Below, piece after piece: positions 45,401 to 53,199 of a DNA stretch of 64,000 nt. The translations under genes were made by a program, and so were the position numbers. Numbering within the stretch: position 1 is the stretch's first letter; every line of letters begins with the position of its first letter. Origin of the DNA: Nostoc favosum CHAB5714 (GTDB lineage: Bacteria; Cyanobacteriota; Cyanobacteriia; Cyanobacteriales; Nostocaceae); NCBI RefSeq assembly GCF_020829495.1, contig NZ_JAIVFQ010000016.1:55848-119847 (forward strand), in the 5' to 3' direction. A model generated the notes under the pieces. That model was not told where the DNA came from. It did not search any database and saw only the letters and a list, made by a program, of their open reading frames with translations.

Positions 45401-45787
45401 AAAGATAAAAACAACAATCAAGGACGAGATTACAATCTAGCAAAAGAGCGCTTAGGAATTATTGACGATTTTGTTGACCCTAGTAAATGGCAAAATTTCT
45501 GCTATCAAGTGCGTAATACTTCTTCAGAATTACTCTCTAATCGTCCAGATTTTATTGACTTATGCCAAAGTTGTGCTAAGGTTGCCGAAAAGAAATTAGC
45601 CAATAGAGTAGAACAATTACGGCTGCGTCTGAACCAGCAAAGTTGGGATAATGCATTAGCTGAAGAATTGAAGATAGAAACTGCTTTAAATGCAGCCATT
45701 CTAGAAGGAATTCGTCAGCCCCAAATTAGGCTTGATTCTGTCGGTTTTATTATTGTATCGGGGCGATCGCTTGTGCAATTTGAGTGA
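42479..45787 (+). CDS. SNF2/RapA-like helicase, possibly DpdE-related
   Basis: A 1102-residue superfamily 2 ATPase: an N-terminal SH3-like half (GIGKVTEI, VGRVFIWDEDTEMYQIDL), helicase motif I ADEVGLGKTIEAG near 180-192, II LDEAHHI near 258, III LSATPVLN, then SGEEGRNLQF and NQLEQRIGRLDRIG (motifs V and VI), and a long C-terminal tail. Layout resembles RapA and the DpdE helicase of the 7-deazaguanine DNA-modification system, but no other dpd gene is visible. It may act in DNA repair, transcription or defence. Downstream is a Panacea toxin-antitoxin pair. A strong hairpin terminator follows. Confidence 0.88.
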   Translation: MIKLGLLVQSQNNYLGIGKVTEISDTNANVEYFCSIGQRLQKTLPLNSLSQVRLEPQARCYIKSQTQDKWIVGRVFIWDEDTEMYQIDLPDKKTAIASEEDIYVRCNLPNTDPIETLAMKGHETPYFHDKRLAFVKSLIKQRAVSRGMTGLISANINLYPHQVEVVRRVLEDPIQRYLLADEVGLGKTIEAGAILRQFLLDEPKKGAVVIVPQYLLKQWRTELENKFYISHFPKRVAVLAVEDIHKINLKAKIGCLILDEAHHIAAMATSKDAAVRQRFQTCKELAHKSDRLLLLSATPVLNHEQDFLAMLHLLDPTTYKLGDLAGFRAKVESRQQIGKVLLSFKEDAEPLVLKSNLQQLRNLFAEDEYLLKLADDLENLPANSTEQEQILQAIRVHVSDIYRLHRRMLRNRRAAVEDVIFDRNFTPKEEYDLDERSLDIHQLLNQWRSVAPGEKQYQRIFLLLFLASGTWLGILEQVITARLTGKPHAKLIHEFREDDIRLLTTTLKFSGEEEILQSLLKIIRQPQEDGQRTENLKTVLVNQLGTYFKIPANVRKNQKEFITRIQQRIKRPITGDILPKFVVFTSFVQTCGEIVRYLSDSFGAETVASHQFGESPDKVEEGLNRFKNNPNCFILVCDRSGEEGRNLQFADWLIHFDLPWSPNQLEQRIGRLDRIGSKIGVQSSALIGPYLEDSPHNAWYKVLKDGFGIFQQSIASLQFYVDEKLAELETVLFQSSAAGLLEMILPIQQQIEAEIAKISEQNALDEIDANDEIATEYFQDLDNYDACHLEIKRAIEGWICDALGFRGLNNPDSSEMRRYQPTTRTLVPINDLKNRFAESSLDQFGTYNRRVANQNAGIKLFRVGEGFIEALWNYINWDDRGEAFAMWRTDASWDSKEGKEWFGFQCNYVVEANLRIAKQVLLDNKLDNSQFKNLQRRVDALFPPIIETIYVDGRKEPIRTVEDKALLSILQRPYKDKNNNQGRDYNLAKERLGIIDDFVDPSKWQNFCYQVRNTSSELLSNRPDFIDLCQSCAKVAEKKLANRVEQLRLRLNQQSWDNALAEELKIETALNAAILEGIRQPQIRLDSVGFIIVSGRSLVQFE

Positions 45788-45862
45788 TATTATGCGCGGT
45801 TAAATAGCCATAGTATCCCCGTTAAACCCGCCTGTAAAGAGAGGCTTAGGTAGGTTTTTCTT

Positions 45863-45890
45863 CTCGTTGTCGTATGGAAACGACAACGAG
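45863..45890 (+). terminator. Perfect 10-bp stem hairpin after the helicase
   Basis: CTCGTTGTCG and CGACAACGAG around an 8-bp loop, followed by TTTAACCTTTT. It sits 75 bp after the helicase stop. Confidence 0.7.
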
Positions 45891-45944
45891 TTTAACCTTT
45901 TCTGTTACCGAGAATGAAAATTTCCCTGCCCTTGGCAATGTGTC

Positions 45945-46093
45945 ATATCATGTTCGCTTGATTACTTATTAAACCCGAAGAACCCCACCCCGCCAAAGCT
46001 ACGCTTCGTCTCCCCTCCCCGCAAGCGGGGAGGGGATTAAGGGGTGGGGTGCAATGACTGTGGAAATCATAACTAATTATGCGAACATGATAT
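45945..46093. repeat. MITE-like element, family 1, arms changed together
   Basis: ATATCATGTTCGC and GCGAACATGATAT: both arms carry the same C-to-T variation, so the pairing is intact. It lies 56 bp upstream of the Panacea gene. Confidence 0.85.
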
Positions 46094-46149
46094 CAGCGAT
46101 CGCAAGGGTTTACAATAAAATTGTACTAGTGTGAAGCAGTCGCTTCAGA

Positions 46150-46713
46150 ATGCTTATGCTAATCCAGTTTCGGTTTCATCCTGAAAAAGCCGTTGAAGCC
46201 GCAGCGATACTCTTAAAGCTGCACGGTAAGCCTATGAAGTATTTAGGGTTACTTAAGATGCTTTACATAGCTGACCGTGTTGCATTGAAACGCATGGAAC
46301 AACCGATTACTGGTGATCATTATGTGTCGATGGATTACGGCCCTGTCCTAAGCGGCGTTTATGACCTAATCAAGGGAAAACCCGTTGATGATGCCTTACC
46401 TCTCTGGTCTAAGTTCATTTCTCCTCTTAATGAAAATCATGTTTCCTTGTTGCGTGATCCGGGAGACGAAGACCTTTGTGAAGATGAAGAGGAAATCATT
46501 CAGCAGGTTTATGAAACTTTTGGGCATCTTGATCCAATTGAAGTTGCTGAGTGGACTCATGACCTTCCAGAGTGGAAAAACCCTCATGGCTCTGCCATTC
46601 CGATTTTGGTAGAGGATATTCTCAAAAATGTGGGCAAGAGTGACGAGGAAATCGGGGAAATTCAGCAAGAAGCCATTCGAGAAGCATATCTAGATGGGGT
46701 TTTGAATGGTTAG
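46150..46713 (+). CDS. Panacea-domain protein, predicted antitoxin
   Basis: A 187-residue protein with the Panacea (DUF4065/SocA-like) pattern KYLGLLKMLYIADRVALKRMEQPITGDHYVSMDYGPVLSGVYDLIKGK and acidic C-terminus with EIGEIQQEAIREAYLDGV. Proteins of this domain act as versatile antitoxins paired with unrelated toxins. The next gene starts 8 bp before its stop, the classical toxin-antitoxin arrangement. Confidence 0.85.
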   Translation: MLMLIQFRFHPEKAVEAAAILLKLHGKPMKYLGLLKMLYIADRVALKRMEQPITGDHYVSMDYGPVLSGVYDLIKGKPVDDALPLWSKFISPLNENHVSLLRDPGDEDLCEDEEEIIQQVYETFGHLDPIEVAEWTHDLPEWKNPHGSAIPILVEDILKNVGKSDEEIGEIQQEAIREAYLDGVLNG

Positions 46714-47098
46714 CATCACCATTAATTTGGGAGATGCATTTTTGCTGGATACGCCTCCCAACAGTGAACACCTCTACATCGCAATTGCACAAACTTCTGA
46801 AAGCAACTATCTGTTCGTCAATGTCACTACCCGCAGACCTAATTCTGAAACTTCCTGTGTTCTCCTACCAGGTTCAGGTATACCAAGCTTTATAGTCCAT
46901 GAGTCGGTAATAGCTTATCAGTTTGCTCGTGAGATGGATGCTACTCAACTAGCTGGATTGATTACCATTGGTAGCCCTATTCCGAAAGGGACTTGTTCGA
47001 TGGCTGTTATTACACAGATTCAGCAAGGTGGTTTAGTCTCCAAGCGGTTGAAGAAGAGGTATAAAACTGCTCTGAAAGCTTTCTTGGGAATACTGTAA
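46706..47098 (+). CDS. Small protein paired with the Panacea antitoxin, candidate toxin
   Basis: A 130-residue protein of no recognised family: GDAFLLDTPPNSEHLYIAIAQTSESNYLFVNVTTRR, TSCVLLPGSGIPSFIVHESVIAYQFAREMDATQLAGLI, KGTCSMAVITQIQQGGLVSKRLKKRYKTAL. The opening beta-strand pattern (G-D-A-F-L-L-D) resembles PemK/MazF-like SH3 barrels, but the key residues are not certain. ATG overlaps the Panacea stop by 8 bp. The pairing makes it the likely toxin; biochemical activity is unknown. Confidence 0.75.
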   Translation: MVSITINLGDAFLLDTPPNSEHLYIAIAQTSESNYLFVNVTTRRPNSETSCVLLPGSGIPSFIVHESVIAYQFAREMDATQLAGLITIGSPIPKGTCSMAVITQIQQGGLVSKRLKKRYKTALKAFLGIL

Positions 47099-47240
47099 AA
47101 TGTCATAGATCGCAGTCACATATAGAAAGCGCGTAATGCTGGGAAACTGAGATAAAATTAATTATATTTTTGACTTTACCTGAAAAGTAAGTAAATATTA
47201 AAACTTATATATACCGTTACGTATTTAACTTGTACATTTA

Positions 47241-47308
47241 CCTGATGACTGATGACTGTTGACCGTTGACTGATGACCGGTAACCGTCAACCGTCAACCG
47301 TCAACGAT
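47241..47308. repeat. Heptamer repeat (TGACTGA, GTCAACC types)
   Basis: Runs of TGATGAC/TTGACCG and CGTCAAC in opposite orientation, forming a possible hairpin upstream of the DUF4350 gene. The remaining region 47099-47380 has no ORF. Confidence 0.8.
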
Positions 47309-47380
47309 TATAAAGAATGTTTATATAATTTAGACGCATATCAGCTTACTGAAACGAAGTAGTTATAGTGAAAGTCAAAA

Positions 47381-48475
47381 ATGAAACGTTCAAATCGCCT
47401 TGCTTGGATGTCCGCGATCGCACTCGCTGCGATCGTTTTACTTAGTTTGTTTGCGGCTCCCAATAATACTAAAATTAACACTGGCTCTACCTATAACCGC
47501 GCCTCCGATGGCTATGGTGCTTGGTATGCTTTTATGCAACAGCAGGGAATTTCTATCAAGCGCTGGCAAAAGCCTTTTAGTGATATTCAGCCAGATAACA
47601 ACCCTGTTACCTTCCTACAGGTAAGCAGCGATCTAAGGGAGACGACACTGGATAGTCAAAAGCGTGAATGGGTAGAAAAAGGAAATACTTTAGTAATTTT
47701 GGGTGCGGGGGCGCGGGTTACAGAAGCCCAGTTTAGCACTATGCAAAAATCTCCCCAAGGTGATATTAAAATTGATACACGTAGACGATATAAAAAAGCT
47801 AACTCCAAGCAAGTTGATTTAGGCGATCGCTTTGGTGCTGTTGTCTGGGAAGAAAATTACAAAAAGGGAAAGGTAATTTTTTCTACCACTCCTTATTTAG
47901 CCGCCAACGCCTACCAAGATTATTTAAGTAATTTCAAGTATTTAGCCAATTTGGTTACTGAAAAAAGTAACACAGTATTTGTCGATGAATACATCCACGG
48001 CTATAAAGATGCCGATGTCAGGAAGAAAGAAAGCGAAGGAGATTTATCTAGTTTTTTTGCTAAAACTCCTGTATTTCCAATATTGCTGCAAGTAGGTATC
48101 CTGCTATTAGTGTTAATCTGGGCGCAGAATCGCCGCTTTGGCAAGCCAGTAGCTTTAGATACACCAGTTGTAGATAACAGCGAGGCATACATCCAAGCTT
48201 TAGCCGGAGTGTTGCAGAAAGCTGATACCACCGACTTTGTTGTAGAGATAGTGGGTAAACAAGAACAACTACAACTCCAAAAAGCCTTGGGATTAGGGCA
48301 AGTACCTTTAGAACGTGAAGCCTTGATCAACTTCTGGATACAAAAAACAGGCGCAAGTGCAGCAGAACTAGATGCAGTTTTAAAGCTACAATCTCGCAAA
48401 CAATCCATCAGTGAACGAGAACTGTTAAGCTGGTTGGGGAAATGGCGAAACATTAGATTAATTCGTAATTCGTAA
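47381..48475 (+). CDS. DUF4350 domain-containing membrane protein
   Basis: A 364-residue protein: N-terminal membrane helix (LAWMSAIALAAIVLLSLFAAP), an extracytoplasmic domain (about 40-225) with WYAFMQQQGISIKRW and GNTLVILGAGA, a second helix (FPILLQVGILLLVLIWAQNRRFG) and a cytoplasmic tail. DUF4350 genes commonly sit beside MoxR ATPases and DUF4129/DUF58 genes in cyanobacteria; here MoxR follows at 48793. The final residues and stop lie in an AATTCGT repeat. Likely an envelope chaperone partner. Confidence 0.85.
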   Translation: MKRSNRLAWMSAIALAAIVLLSLFAAPNNTKINTGSTYNRASDGYGAWYAFMQQQGISIKRWQKPFSDIQPDNNPVTFLQVSSDLRETTLDSQKREWVEKGNTLVILGAGARVTEAQFSTMQKSPQGDIKIDTRRRYKKANSKQVDLGDRFGAVVWEENYKKGKVIFSTTPYLAANAYQDYLSNFKYLANLVTEKSNTVFVDEYIHGYKDADVRKKESEGDLSSFFAKTPVFPILLQVGILLLVLIWAQNRRFGKPVALDTPVVDNSEAYIQALAGVLQKADTTDFVVEIVGKQEQLQLQKALGLGQVPLEREALINFWIQKTGASAAELDAVLKLQSRKQSISERELLSWLGKWRNIRLIRNS

Positions 48476-48621
48476 TTAATTTTTTGGGACTTCCAAATAA
48501 AAAATATCCCAAAACTGACACAAAAATACTCTCTATTTCTCCTCCCTGTGTTCTCTGCGTCTGGAGTGGTTTGTTAATTTGGATAATTTATTTCTTAGAA
48601 ATGCTTTTAGAATTATGCATA

Positions 48622-48761
48622 ATATAGCGGTTCTCGTTTGTATACAATACACTCTAACCTCTCTCCTAAAAGGAGAAAGGCTTTGAATCTTACTCCCCTT
48701 CCCTTGCAGGGAAGGGGTTGGGGGTTAGGTCTGTATTGGACTCAACCCAGAAGCGCTATAT
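48622..48761. repeat. Inverted-repeat element, ATATAGCG ends
   Basis: ATATAGCGGTTCT and AGAAGCGCTATAT, 12 of 13 bp paired, flanking a CTCTCCTAAAAGGAGAAAGG and GCAGGGAAGGGGTTGGG interior. It lies between DUF4350 and MoxR genes; no ORF in this 317-bp gap. Confidence 0.75.
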
Positions 48762-48792
48762 TTCTGCGTTAGTTAATTATCAATAAAAAAAT

Positions 48793-49743
48793 ATGAGCAA
48801 AACTCATCCTATCTTAATTCGCCTTGGTCAAGGTCTTAATCAAGTAATTGTCGGACAATCGAGCCTAATACAACAACTTTTAGTAGCACTGCTAGCGGGT
48901 GGACACGTAATTTTAGAAGGAGTACCGGGAACTGGTAAAACCCTCCTAGTAAAAGTGTTGGCGCAGTTAATCCAAGGGGATTTTCGCCGGATTCAACTAA
49001 CACCAGATGTTTTACCTTCAGATATTACTGGTACAAATATTTTTGACTTGAATAGCCGCAATTTCACTTTAAAAAAAGGGCCAATATTTAGCGAAGTGCT
49101 GCTAGCAGACGAAATCAACCGAACTCCTCCCAAGACACAAGCGGCGCTACTGGAAGCGATGGAAGAGATGCAGGTAACATTGGATGGTGAAAGTTTGCCC
49201 TTACCAGATTTATTTTGGGTGATTGCAACCCAAAATCCCCTAGAATTTGAGGGGACTTATCCCTTACCAGAGGCGCAGTTGGACAGATTTTTATTTAAAC
49301 TGGTGGTAGATTACCCAGATCAAGCTGCCGAAAAGCAAATGTTGCTGAATCGTCAGGCGGGTTTTGCAGCACGGCGTTTGGATATTAGCCGTTTGAAACC
49401 AATCGCAACAGTAGCCGACATTTTGCAAGCACGACTTGCAGTCAAAGAGGTTAAAGTATCAGAAGCGATCGTTGATTATTTATTGGCGTTGGTGAGAACA
49501 TCGCGTCAATATCCTGATTTAACTTTGGGTGCATCCCCTCGCGCCGCCGGTGCTTGGTTGCAGACATCTCAAGCCCTAGCGTGGTTGGCTGGAAGAGATT
49601 TTGTCACACCAGATGATGTTAAAGCAGTTGCATCGCCACTGCTATGTCATCGCCTCATTTTGAAACCAGAAGCGATGCTGGATGGTTTACAAATGGATGC
49701 GGTAATTGCGTCGGTAATTAATCAAGTACCAGTTCCAAGGTGA
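48793..49743 (+). CDS. MoxR-family AAA+ ATPase
   Basis: A 316-residue chaperone ATPase: Walker A GVPGTGKT at 43-50, Walker B LLADEINRTPPKTQAALLEAMEE, sensor-1 ATQNP, and arginine-finger segment LPEAQLDRFLFKL. MoxR proteins work with VWA, DUF58 or DUF4350 partners to mature large complexes in the envelope. The preceding DUF4350 gene is the likely partner. The ATG has no strong RBS; TTATCAATAAAAAAAT precedes it. Confidence 0.93.
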   Translation: MSKTHPILIRLGQGLNQVIVGQSSLIQQLLVALLAGGHVILEGVPGTGKTLLVKVLAQLIQGDFRRIQLTPDVLPSDITGTNIFDLNSRNFTLKKGPIFSEVLLADEINRTPPKTQAALLEAMEEMQVTLDGESLPLPDLFWVIATQNPLEFEGTYPLPEAQLDRFLFKLVVDYPDQAAEKQMLLNRQAGFAARRLDISRLKPIATVADILQARLAVKEVKVSEAIVDYLLALVRTSRQYPDLTLGASPRAAGAWLQTSQALAWLAGRDFVTPDDVKAVASPLLCHRLILKPEAMLDGLQMDAVIASVINQVPVPR

Positions 49744-49914
49744 AAAAATTCTTTGTCAGGCTATACAAGTATTTGGATAAACTGGCGATCGCAATCGCAG
49801 CCCCACACTTTAGGCATTTGGAAAGTAGGCCAAAAGGAAGCTCAAACTAACTGCCTCCACAAGTTATAAAGTATGTGTAGATAAGACAGCAAGTATGTTG
49901 AGGAAAAAATCTCT

Positions 49915-50394
49915 ATGACAAGCTACCAAGAAACCATACCTAGTAACGAATCCATTAATGAGCTAATCGCCGAGACGGCAAGCATTAACCATGTGGAGGT
50001 AATTGAAAATGTCATCGATTCTTTGGAACAAGATGACAGTGCGATGGTTAGCCACACTCCAGAGGGTGGTTATCTCTGGAAGTTTAAGTATGGAAGTGTG
50101 GAAGTATTTGTCCAACTCAACGGGACAACCGATGAAGACACCATCACGGTTTGGTCTACGGTGCTAAATTTACCCGCCAAAGATGAACCTAAGTTGATGC
50201 GGTATCTTTTGGAGTTAAACTGTTCTAGTACCTTTGAAGCGCGTTTCGGTATTATTGAAAACCGAGTGGTTGTGATTTCAACACGTACCTTAGCGGAATT
50301 ATCTCCTGGCGAAGTATCTCGACTCATTACCATTGTGGCAACGATCGCTGATAATAACGATGAAGCTTTACAAACTGAATTTGGTGCAACTTAA
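49915..50394 (+). CDS. YbjN-domain protein
   Basis: A 159-residue protein with the YbjN/type III chaperone-like fold: MTSYQETIPSNESINELIAETASINHVEVIENVIDSL, then YLWKFKYGSVEVFVQLNGTTDEDTITVWSTVLNLPAKDEPKLMRYLLELNCSSTFEARFGIIENRVVVISTRTL. YbjN-like proteins are thought to be chaperones or regulators in bacteria. Neighbours are of other functions. Confidence 0.85.
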   Translation: MTSYQETIPSNESINELIAETASINHVEVIENVIDSLEQDDSAMVSHTPEGGYLWKFKYGSVEVFVQLNGTTDEDTITVWSTVLNLPAKDEPKLMRYLLELNCSSTFEARFGIIENRVVVISTRTLAELSPGEVSRLITIVATIADNNDEALQTEFGAT

Positions 50395-50525
50395 AGAATT
50401 TTCGATTTTGGACTTTCCTGCGGAACGCTACGCGAACGGCTACGCTCAGTCGAACGATTTTAGGTCGCACCTTTGGTGCGCTTTCAGCGCAACTTGGATT
50501 TTAGATTGGGCAACTGCTGCATCGG

Positions 50526-51278
50526 ATGCATAGCAACCAGGTTTGGCGACTAATTCCTTTGCTAGAGGCAGACGGCAATGTGCAGATGGCGATTGACCGA
50601 TGGTTGCTAGAACAGCACTATTCAAGAAAGCACCCGCCAACTCTGCGCTTTTATACCTGGTCGCCACCTGCCATTTCTCTCGGCTATCATCAACGCCAAT
50701 TCCCTGAACATTGGCAACATTTAACTTGGCAAGGGCAAAAACTGGATTTAGTGCGGCGTCCTACTGGTGGACGGGCTGTGTTACACCAAGGTGATTTAAC
50801 TTACGCTGTAGTCACATCTGGACTTACGGGTAATCGCCTCCAAGTGTATGAGAAAATTTGTGAGTTTTTGATTCAAGGGTGGCGATCGCTCGGCGTAGAA
50901 TTACATTACGGTACGGCTGGGCGAAGTTACATCCACAACCCTAACTGTTTTGGCACAGCAACCAGTGCAGATTTAGTTTTGCCAGATAGTACCAAACTCA
51001 TTGGTAGCGCTCAACTGCGACGCGGTGGGGTAATTCTGCAACATGGTTCTATCCGTTTGCAACCGGATGCTGAACTGTTTACTCAAGTATTTGGTGCAGA
51101 ATCTTTTATGACTGTACAACTGCCTCAAAATCTGAGTATTGAAAAGATTATTGCAGCTTTAGTTGCCGCAGCTAGTGATTGTTTTGATATGCAGATAGAG
51201 GTGAAACCCCTCTCGCCGTCTGAGTGGGAGGAAATTTTGGCGAAACCGATTTCGGAGGCTGGTTCTCAGGTCATTTAA
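50526..51278 (+). CDS. LipM-like octanoyl/lipoyl transferase
   Basis: A 250-residue member of the biotin/lipoate A/B ligase superfamily: RRPTGGRAVLHQGDLTYAVV, NPNCF with Cys141 as the acyl carrier expected of LipM-type transferases, and Lys157 in DSTKLIGSAQLRRGGVILQHGSI. Likely transfers octanoate from acyl carrier protein to a lipoyl domain such as GcvH; the lack of a large C-terminal domain argues against LplA. A small lipoate-metabolism neighbour is not seen. Confidence 0.88.
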   Translation: MHSNQVWRLIPLLEADGNVQMAIDRWLLEQHYSRKHPPTLRFYTWSPPAISLGYHQRQFPEHWQHLTWQGQKLDLVRRPTGGRAVLHQGDLTYAVVTSGLTGNRLQVYEKICEFLIQGWRSLGVELHYGTAGRSYIHNPNCFGTATSADLVLPDSTKLIGSAQLRRGGVILQHGSIRLQPDAELFTQVFGAESFMTVQLPQNLSIEKIIAALVAAASDCFDMQIEVKPLSPSEWEEILAKPISEAGSQVI

Positions 51279-51323
51279 TGGGATAGAAATAAGTAAATGG
51301 GCGTAAATAAATATAATATGTTC

Positions 51324-51390
51324 TGTCATTGCCAGCGAAGCGAAGCAATCCCAGAGACTTTGCGATTGCTTCGCTTCGCTCGCAATGACA
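51324..51390. repeat. TGTCATTGC..GCAATGACA palindrome
   Basis: TGTCATTGCCAGCGAAGCG and CGCTCGCAATGACA with inner inverted GAAGCGAAGCAATC/GATTGCTTCGCTTC. Nearly identical to the inner cassette at 27201-27300. It precedes the peptidase E start, so upstream in-frame codons are repeat sequence. Confidence 0.85.
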
Positions 51391-51434
51391 TCTTATATTT
51401 AATCATGCCTACCTACTTAGAACAGGATTTAAAA

Positions 51435-52154
51435 ATGAGTACAAATTCAGTTCCTAAACAAATCATTGCAATGGGCGGTGGAGGCTTTTCAATGGAACCT
51501 GAAAACCCTCTGCTGGATCGATATATCTTGGGATTATGCAAAAAGAAAAGACCGAAGATTTGTTTTATCCCTACAGCAAGTGGTGATTCTGACAAATATA
51601 TTGTTAAATTCTACTCAGCTTTTGTGCAGCTTCTATGTCAGCCATCTCATTTGTCCTTGTTTAACCCATTTACATCGGACTTTAGGTCTTTTGTTCTTGA
51701 GCAGGACATTATTTATGTAGGAGGTGGAAACACTAAAAACCTAATTGCTCTTTGGAAAGAGTGGGGACTTGACCATATTTTGAGAGAAGCTTGGGAAAGT
51801 GGCGTTATTCTTTCTGGCTTGAGTGCAGGCTCTATTTGTTGGTTTGAAGAGGGAGTGACAGACTCTATTCCTGGGAACATGACTGTATTACAGTGCCTTG
51901 GCTTTCTAAAAGGTAGTAACTGTCCTCATTACGACGGTGAGCCAAGAAGAAAACCTGCTTACCATCAACTTTTATCAGAAGGACTTATTAGCTCTGGATA
52001 TGCTGTAGACGATGGGGTTGCTCTCCATTTTGTTGGAGAGCAATTGGAAAAAGTTGTGAGTTCACGTTTGCAACCCAAAGCTTATTGTTTAGAAAGAGTA
52101 GATAAGACAGTTAAAGAAACGATTTTAGAACCTATATACTTGGGAAATAGCTAA
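51435..52154 (+). CDS. pepE: Peptidase E (S51-family Asp-dipeptidase-like)
   Basis: A 239-residue protein with PKQIIAMGGGGFS, KKRPKICFIPTAS, DIIYVGGGNTKNLIALWKEWG and the nucleophile motif GLSAGSICWF typical of the S51 family, then DDGVALHF for the His/Glu relay. Its usual activity is cleavage of N-terminal Asp-X dipeptides. ATG 51435 is preferred, with AGGA 7 bp upstream; longer ORFs reach into a palindromic repeat. Confidence 0.87.
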   Translation: MSTNSVPKQIIAMGGGGFSMEPENPLLDRYILGLCKKKRPKICFIPTASGDSDKYIVKFYSAFVQLLCQPSHLSLFNPFTSDFRSFVLEQDIIYVGGGNTKNLIALWKEWGLDHILREAWESGVILSGLSAGSICWFEEGVTDSIPGNMTVLQCLGFLKGSNCPHYDGEPRRKPAYHQLLSEGLISSGYAVDDGVALHFVGEQLEKVVSSRLQPKAYCLERVDKTVKETILEPIYLGNS

Positions 52155-52768
52155 TAATTTTCAACGCGAAAATCCTGAGTAATTAGTGCAGTATTATCTT
52201 TAAGATACCCTGCTGTCACACAATCATCAATCAATTGCATGACAAACGGCCACAGTTCCGGCGCACCTGTTTCTACTACCGCTACCCGTTTCATCACCTG
52301 ATCGCGCCTAATGCCATGAATGCGCCAAGTCCCACCTTGAGTTTGTTGATTGTGCAGTAAAGGCTGTATACGGTCTAGAGCTGCGGCAAACTTGGCGGTG
52401 GGTGTTTCCCCTGCTTCAAACTCATCCCAGAGTAAACGCAACTCCCTAGCTTGATCTGCTGGCAAAAGTCCAAATAAGCGTAACGCTGCTTGTGCTTCTC
52501 GTTCTGCCTTGCTGTCATTACCCTGCACATCGTAGCAGAAGGTATCACCTGCATTAATTTCTACCAAATCGTGAATTAGTAGCATTTTGATGGCATGGAA
52601 TATATCAACACCCTCCGGGGCATATTCTGCTAATACACTTGCCATCACCGCTAAATGCCAAGAATGTTCTGCACTATTTTCTCGGCGTGACCCATCAGTG
52701 AGTAGGGTTTGGCGCATCACTTGTTTCAATTTATCAATCTCGATGATGAACTGAATTTGTTGAGTCAT
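52151..52768 (-). CDS. HD-domain phosphohydrolase (YfbR-like)
   Basis: A 205-residue protein with ENSAEHSWHLAVMASVLAEYA, HDLVEINAGDTFCYD, metal-binding residues of HD nucleotidases such as YfbR, which dephosphorylates deoxynucleoside 5'-monophosphates. It overlaps the preceding peptidase E gene by 4 bp at their 3' ends. The start ATG (52768) joins exactly to a family 1 repeat element, so the normal leader and ribosome site have been replaced. Confidence 0.88.
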   Translation of the reverse strand: MTQQIQFIIEIDKLKQVMRQTLLTDGSRRENSAEHSWHLAVMASVLAEYAPEGVDIFHAIKMLLIHDLVEINAGDTFCYDVQGNDSKAEREAQAALRLFGLLPADQARELRLLWDEFEAGETPTAKFAAALDRIQPLLHNQQTQGGTWRIHGIRRDQVMKRVAVVETGAPELWPFVMQLIDDCVTAGYLKDNTALITQDFRVENY

Positions 52769-52913
52769 ATCATGTCCGCTTGATTACTTATTAAACCCGA
52801 AGAACCCCACCCCGCCAAAGCTATGCTTTGTCTCCCCTCCCGAAGAGCTCTTAGGGGTTGGGGGTGGGGTGTAATGACTGTGGTTAGCGTAACTATTTAT
52901 GCGGACATGATAT
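52767..52913. repeat. MITE-like element, family 1, at a start codon
   Basis: Perfect arms ATATCATGTCCGC/GCGGACATGATAT. Its left TA (52768-52769) is part of the start codon of the HD gene, which keeps its ATG only because the TA was retained. The element supplies the entire 5' leader. Confidence 0.9.
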
Positions 52914-53030
52914 CAGCCGATTAATTTGCACCTATGATTTCTGATTGGGGGTGGGGTTGACTGGATTTTGGACTTTAGGTGATTATCTCAATAATTCTGG
53001 CGAATCTGCAAGGACTTTTTTTGCATACCA

Positions 53031-53104
53031 ATTAAAAAGCGCCTGGGAGTGTTGCCGTGTTTCCACCCCAAACGCTTTTTATTTTTAACTTGCTCCTCAC
53101 ACAA
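53031..53104 (-). ncRNA. Yfr2-like small RNA, copy 3
   Basis: Reverse strand GTGTGAGGAGCAAGTT... then a hairpin with GCGTTTGGG/CCCAGGCGC stem (two G-U pairs) around loop GGTGGAAACACGGCAACA. The loop is the conserved core of the Yfr2 family of abundant cyanobacterial ncRNAs. T-run TTTTTAAT at the end. A candidate -10 (GATATTAT) lies just upstream at about 53110-53118. Confidence 0.6.
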
Positions 53105-53199
53105 TTAGATAATATCACTGCTTCTATCAAAAGGGGAGTATATTGAGTGACACTTTCAAAACTGCACCTACAATCCAATTTTTATATTTCTATATATAA

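Noticed and set aside
51297..51434. Longer N-terminus for peptidase E
   Set aside because: Encoded by the TGTCATTGC palindrome; family similarity begins at MSTNS or just before.
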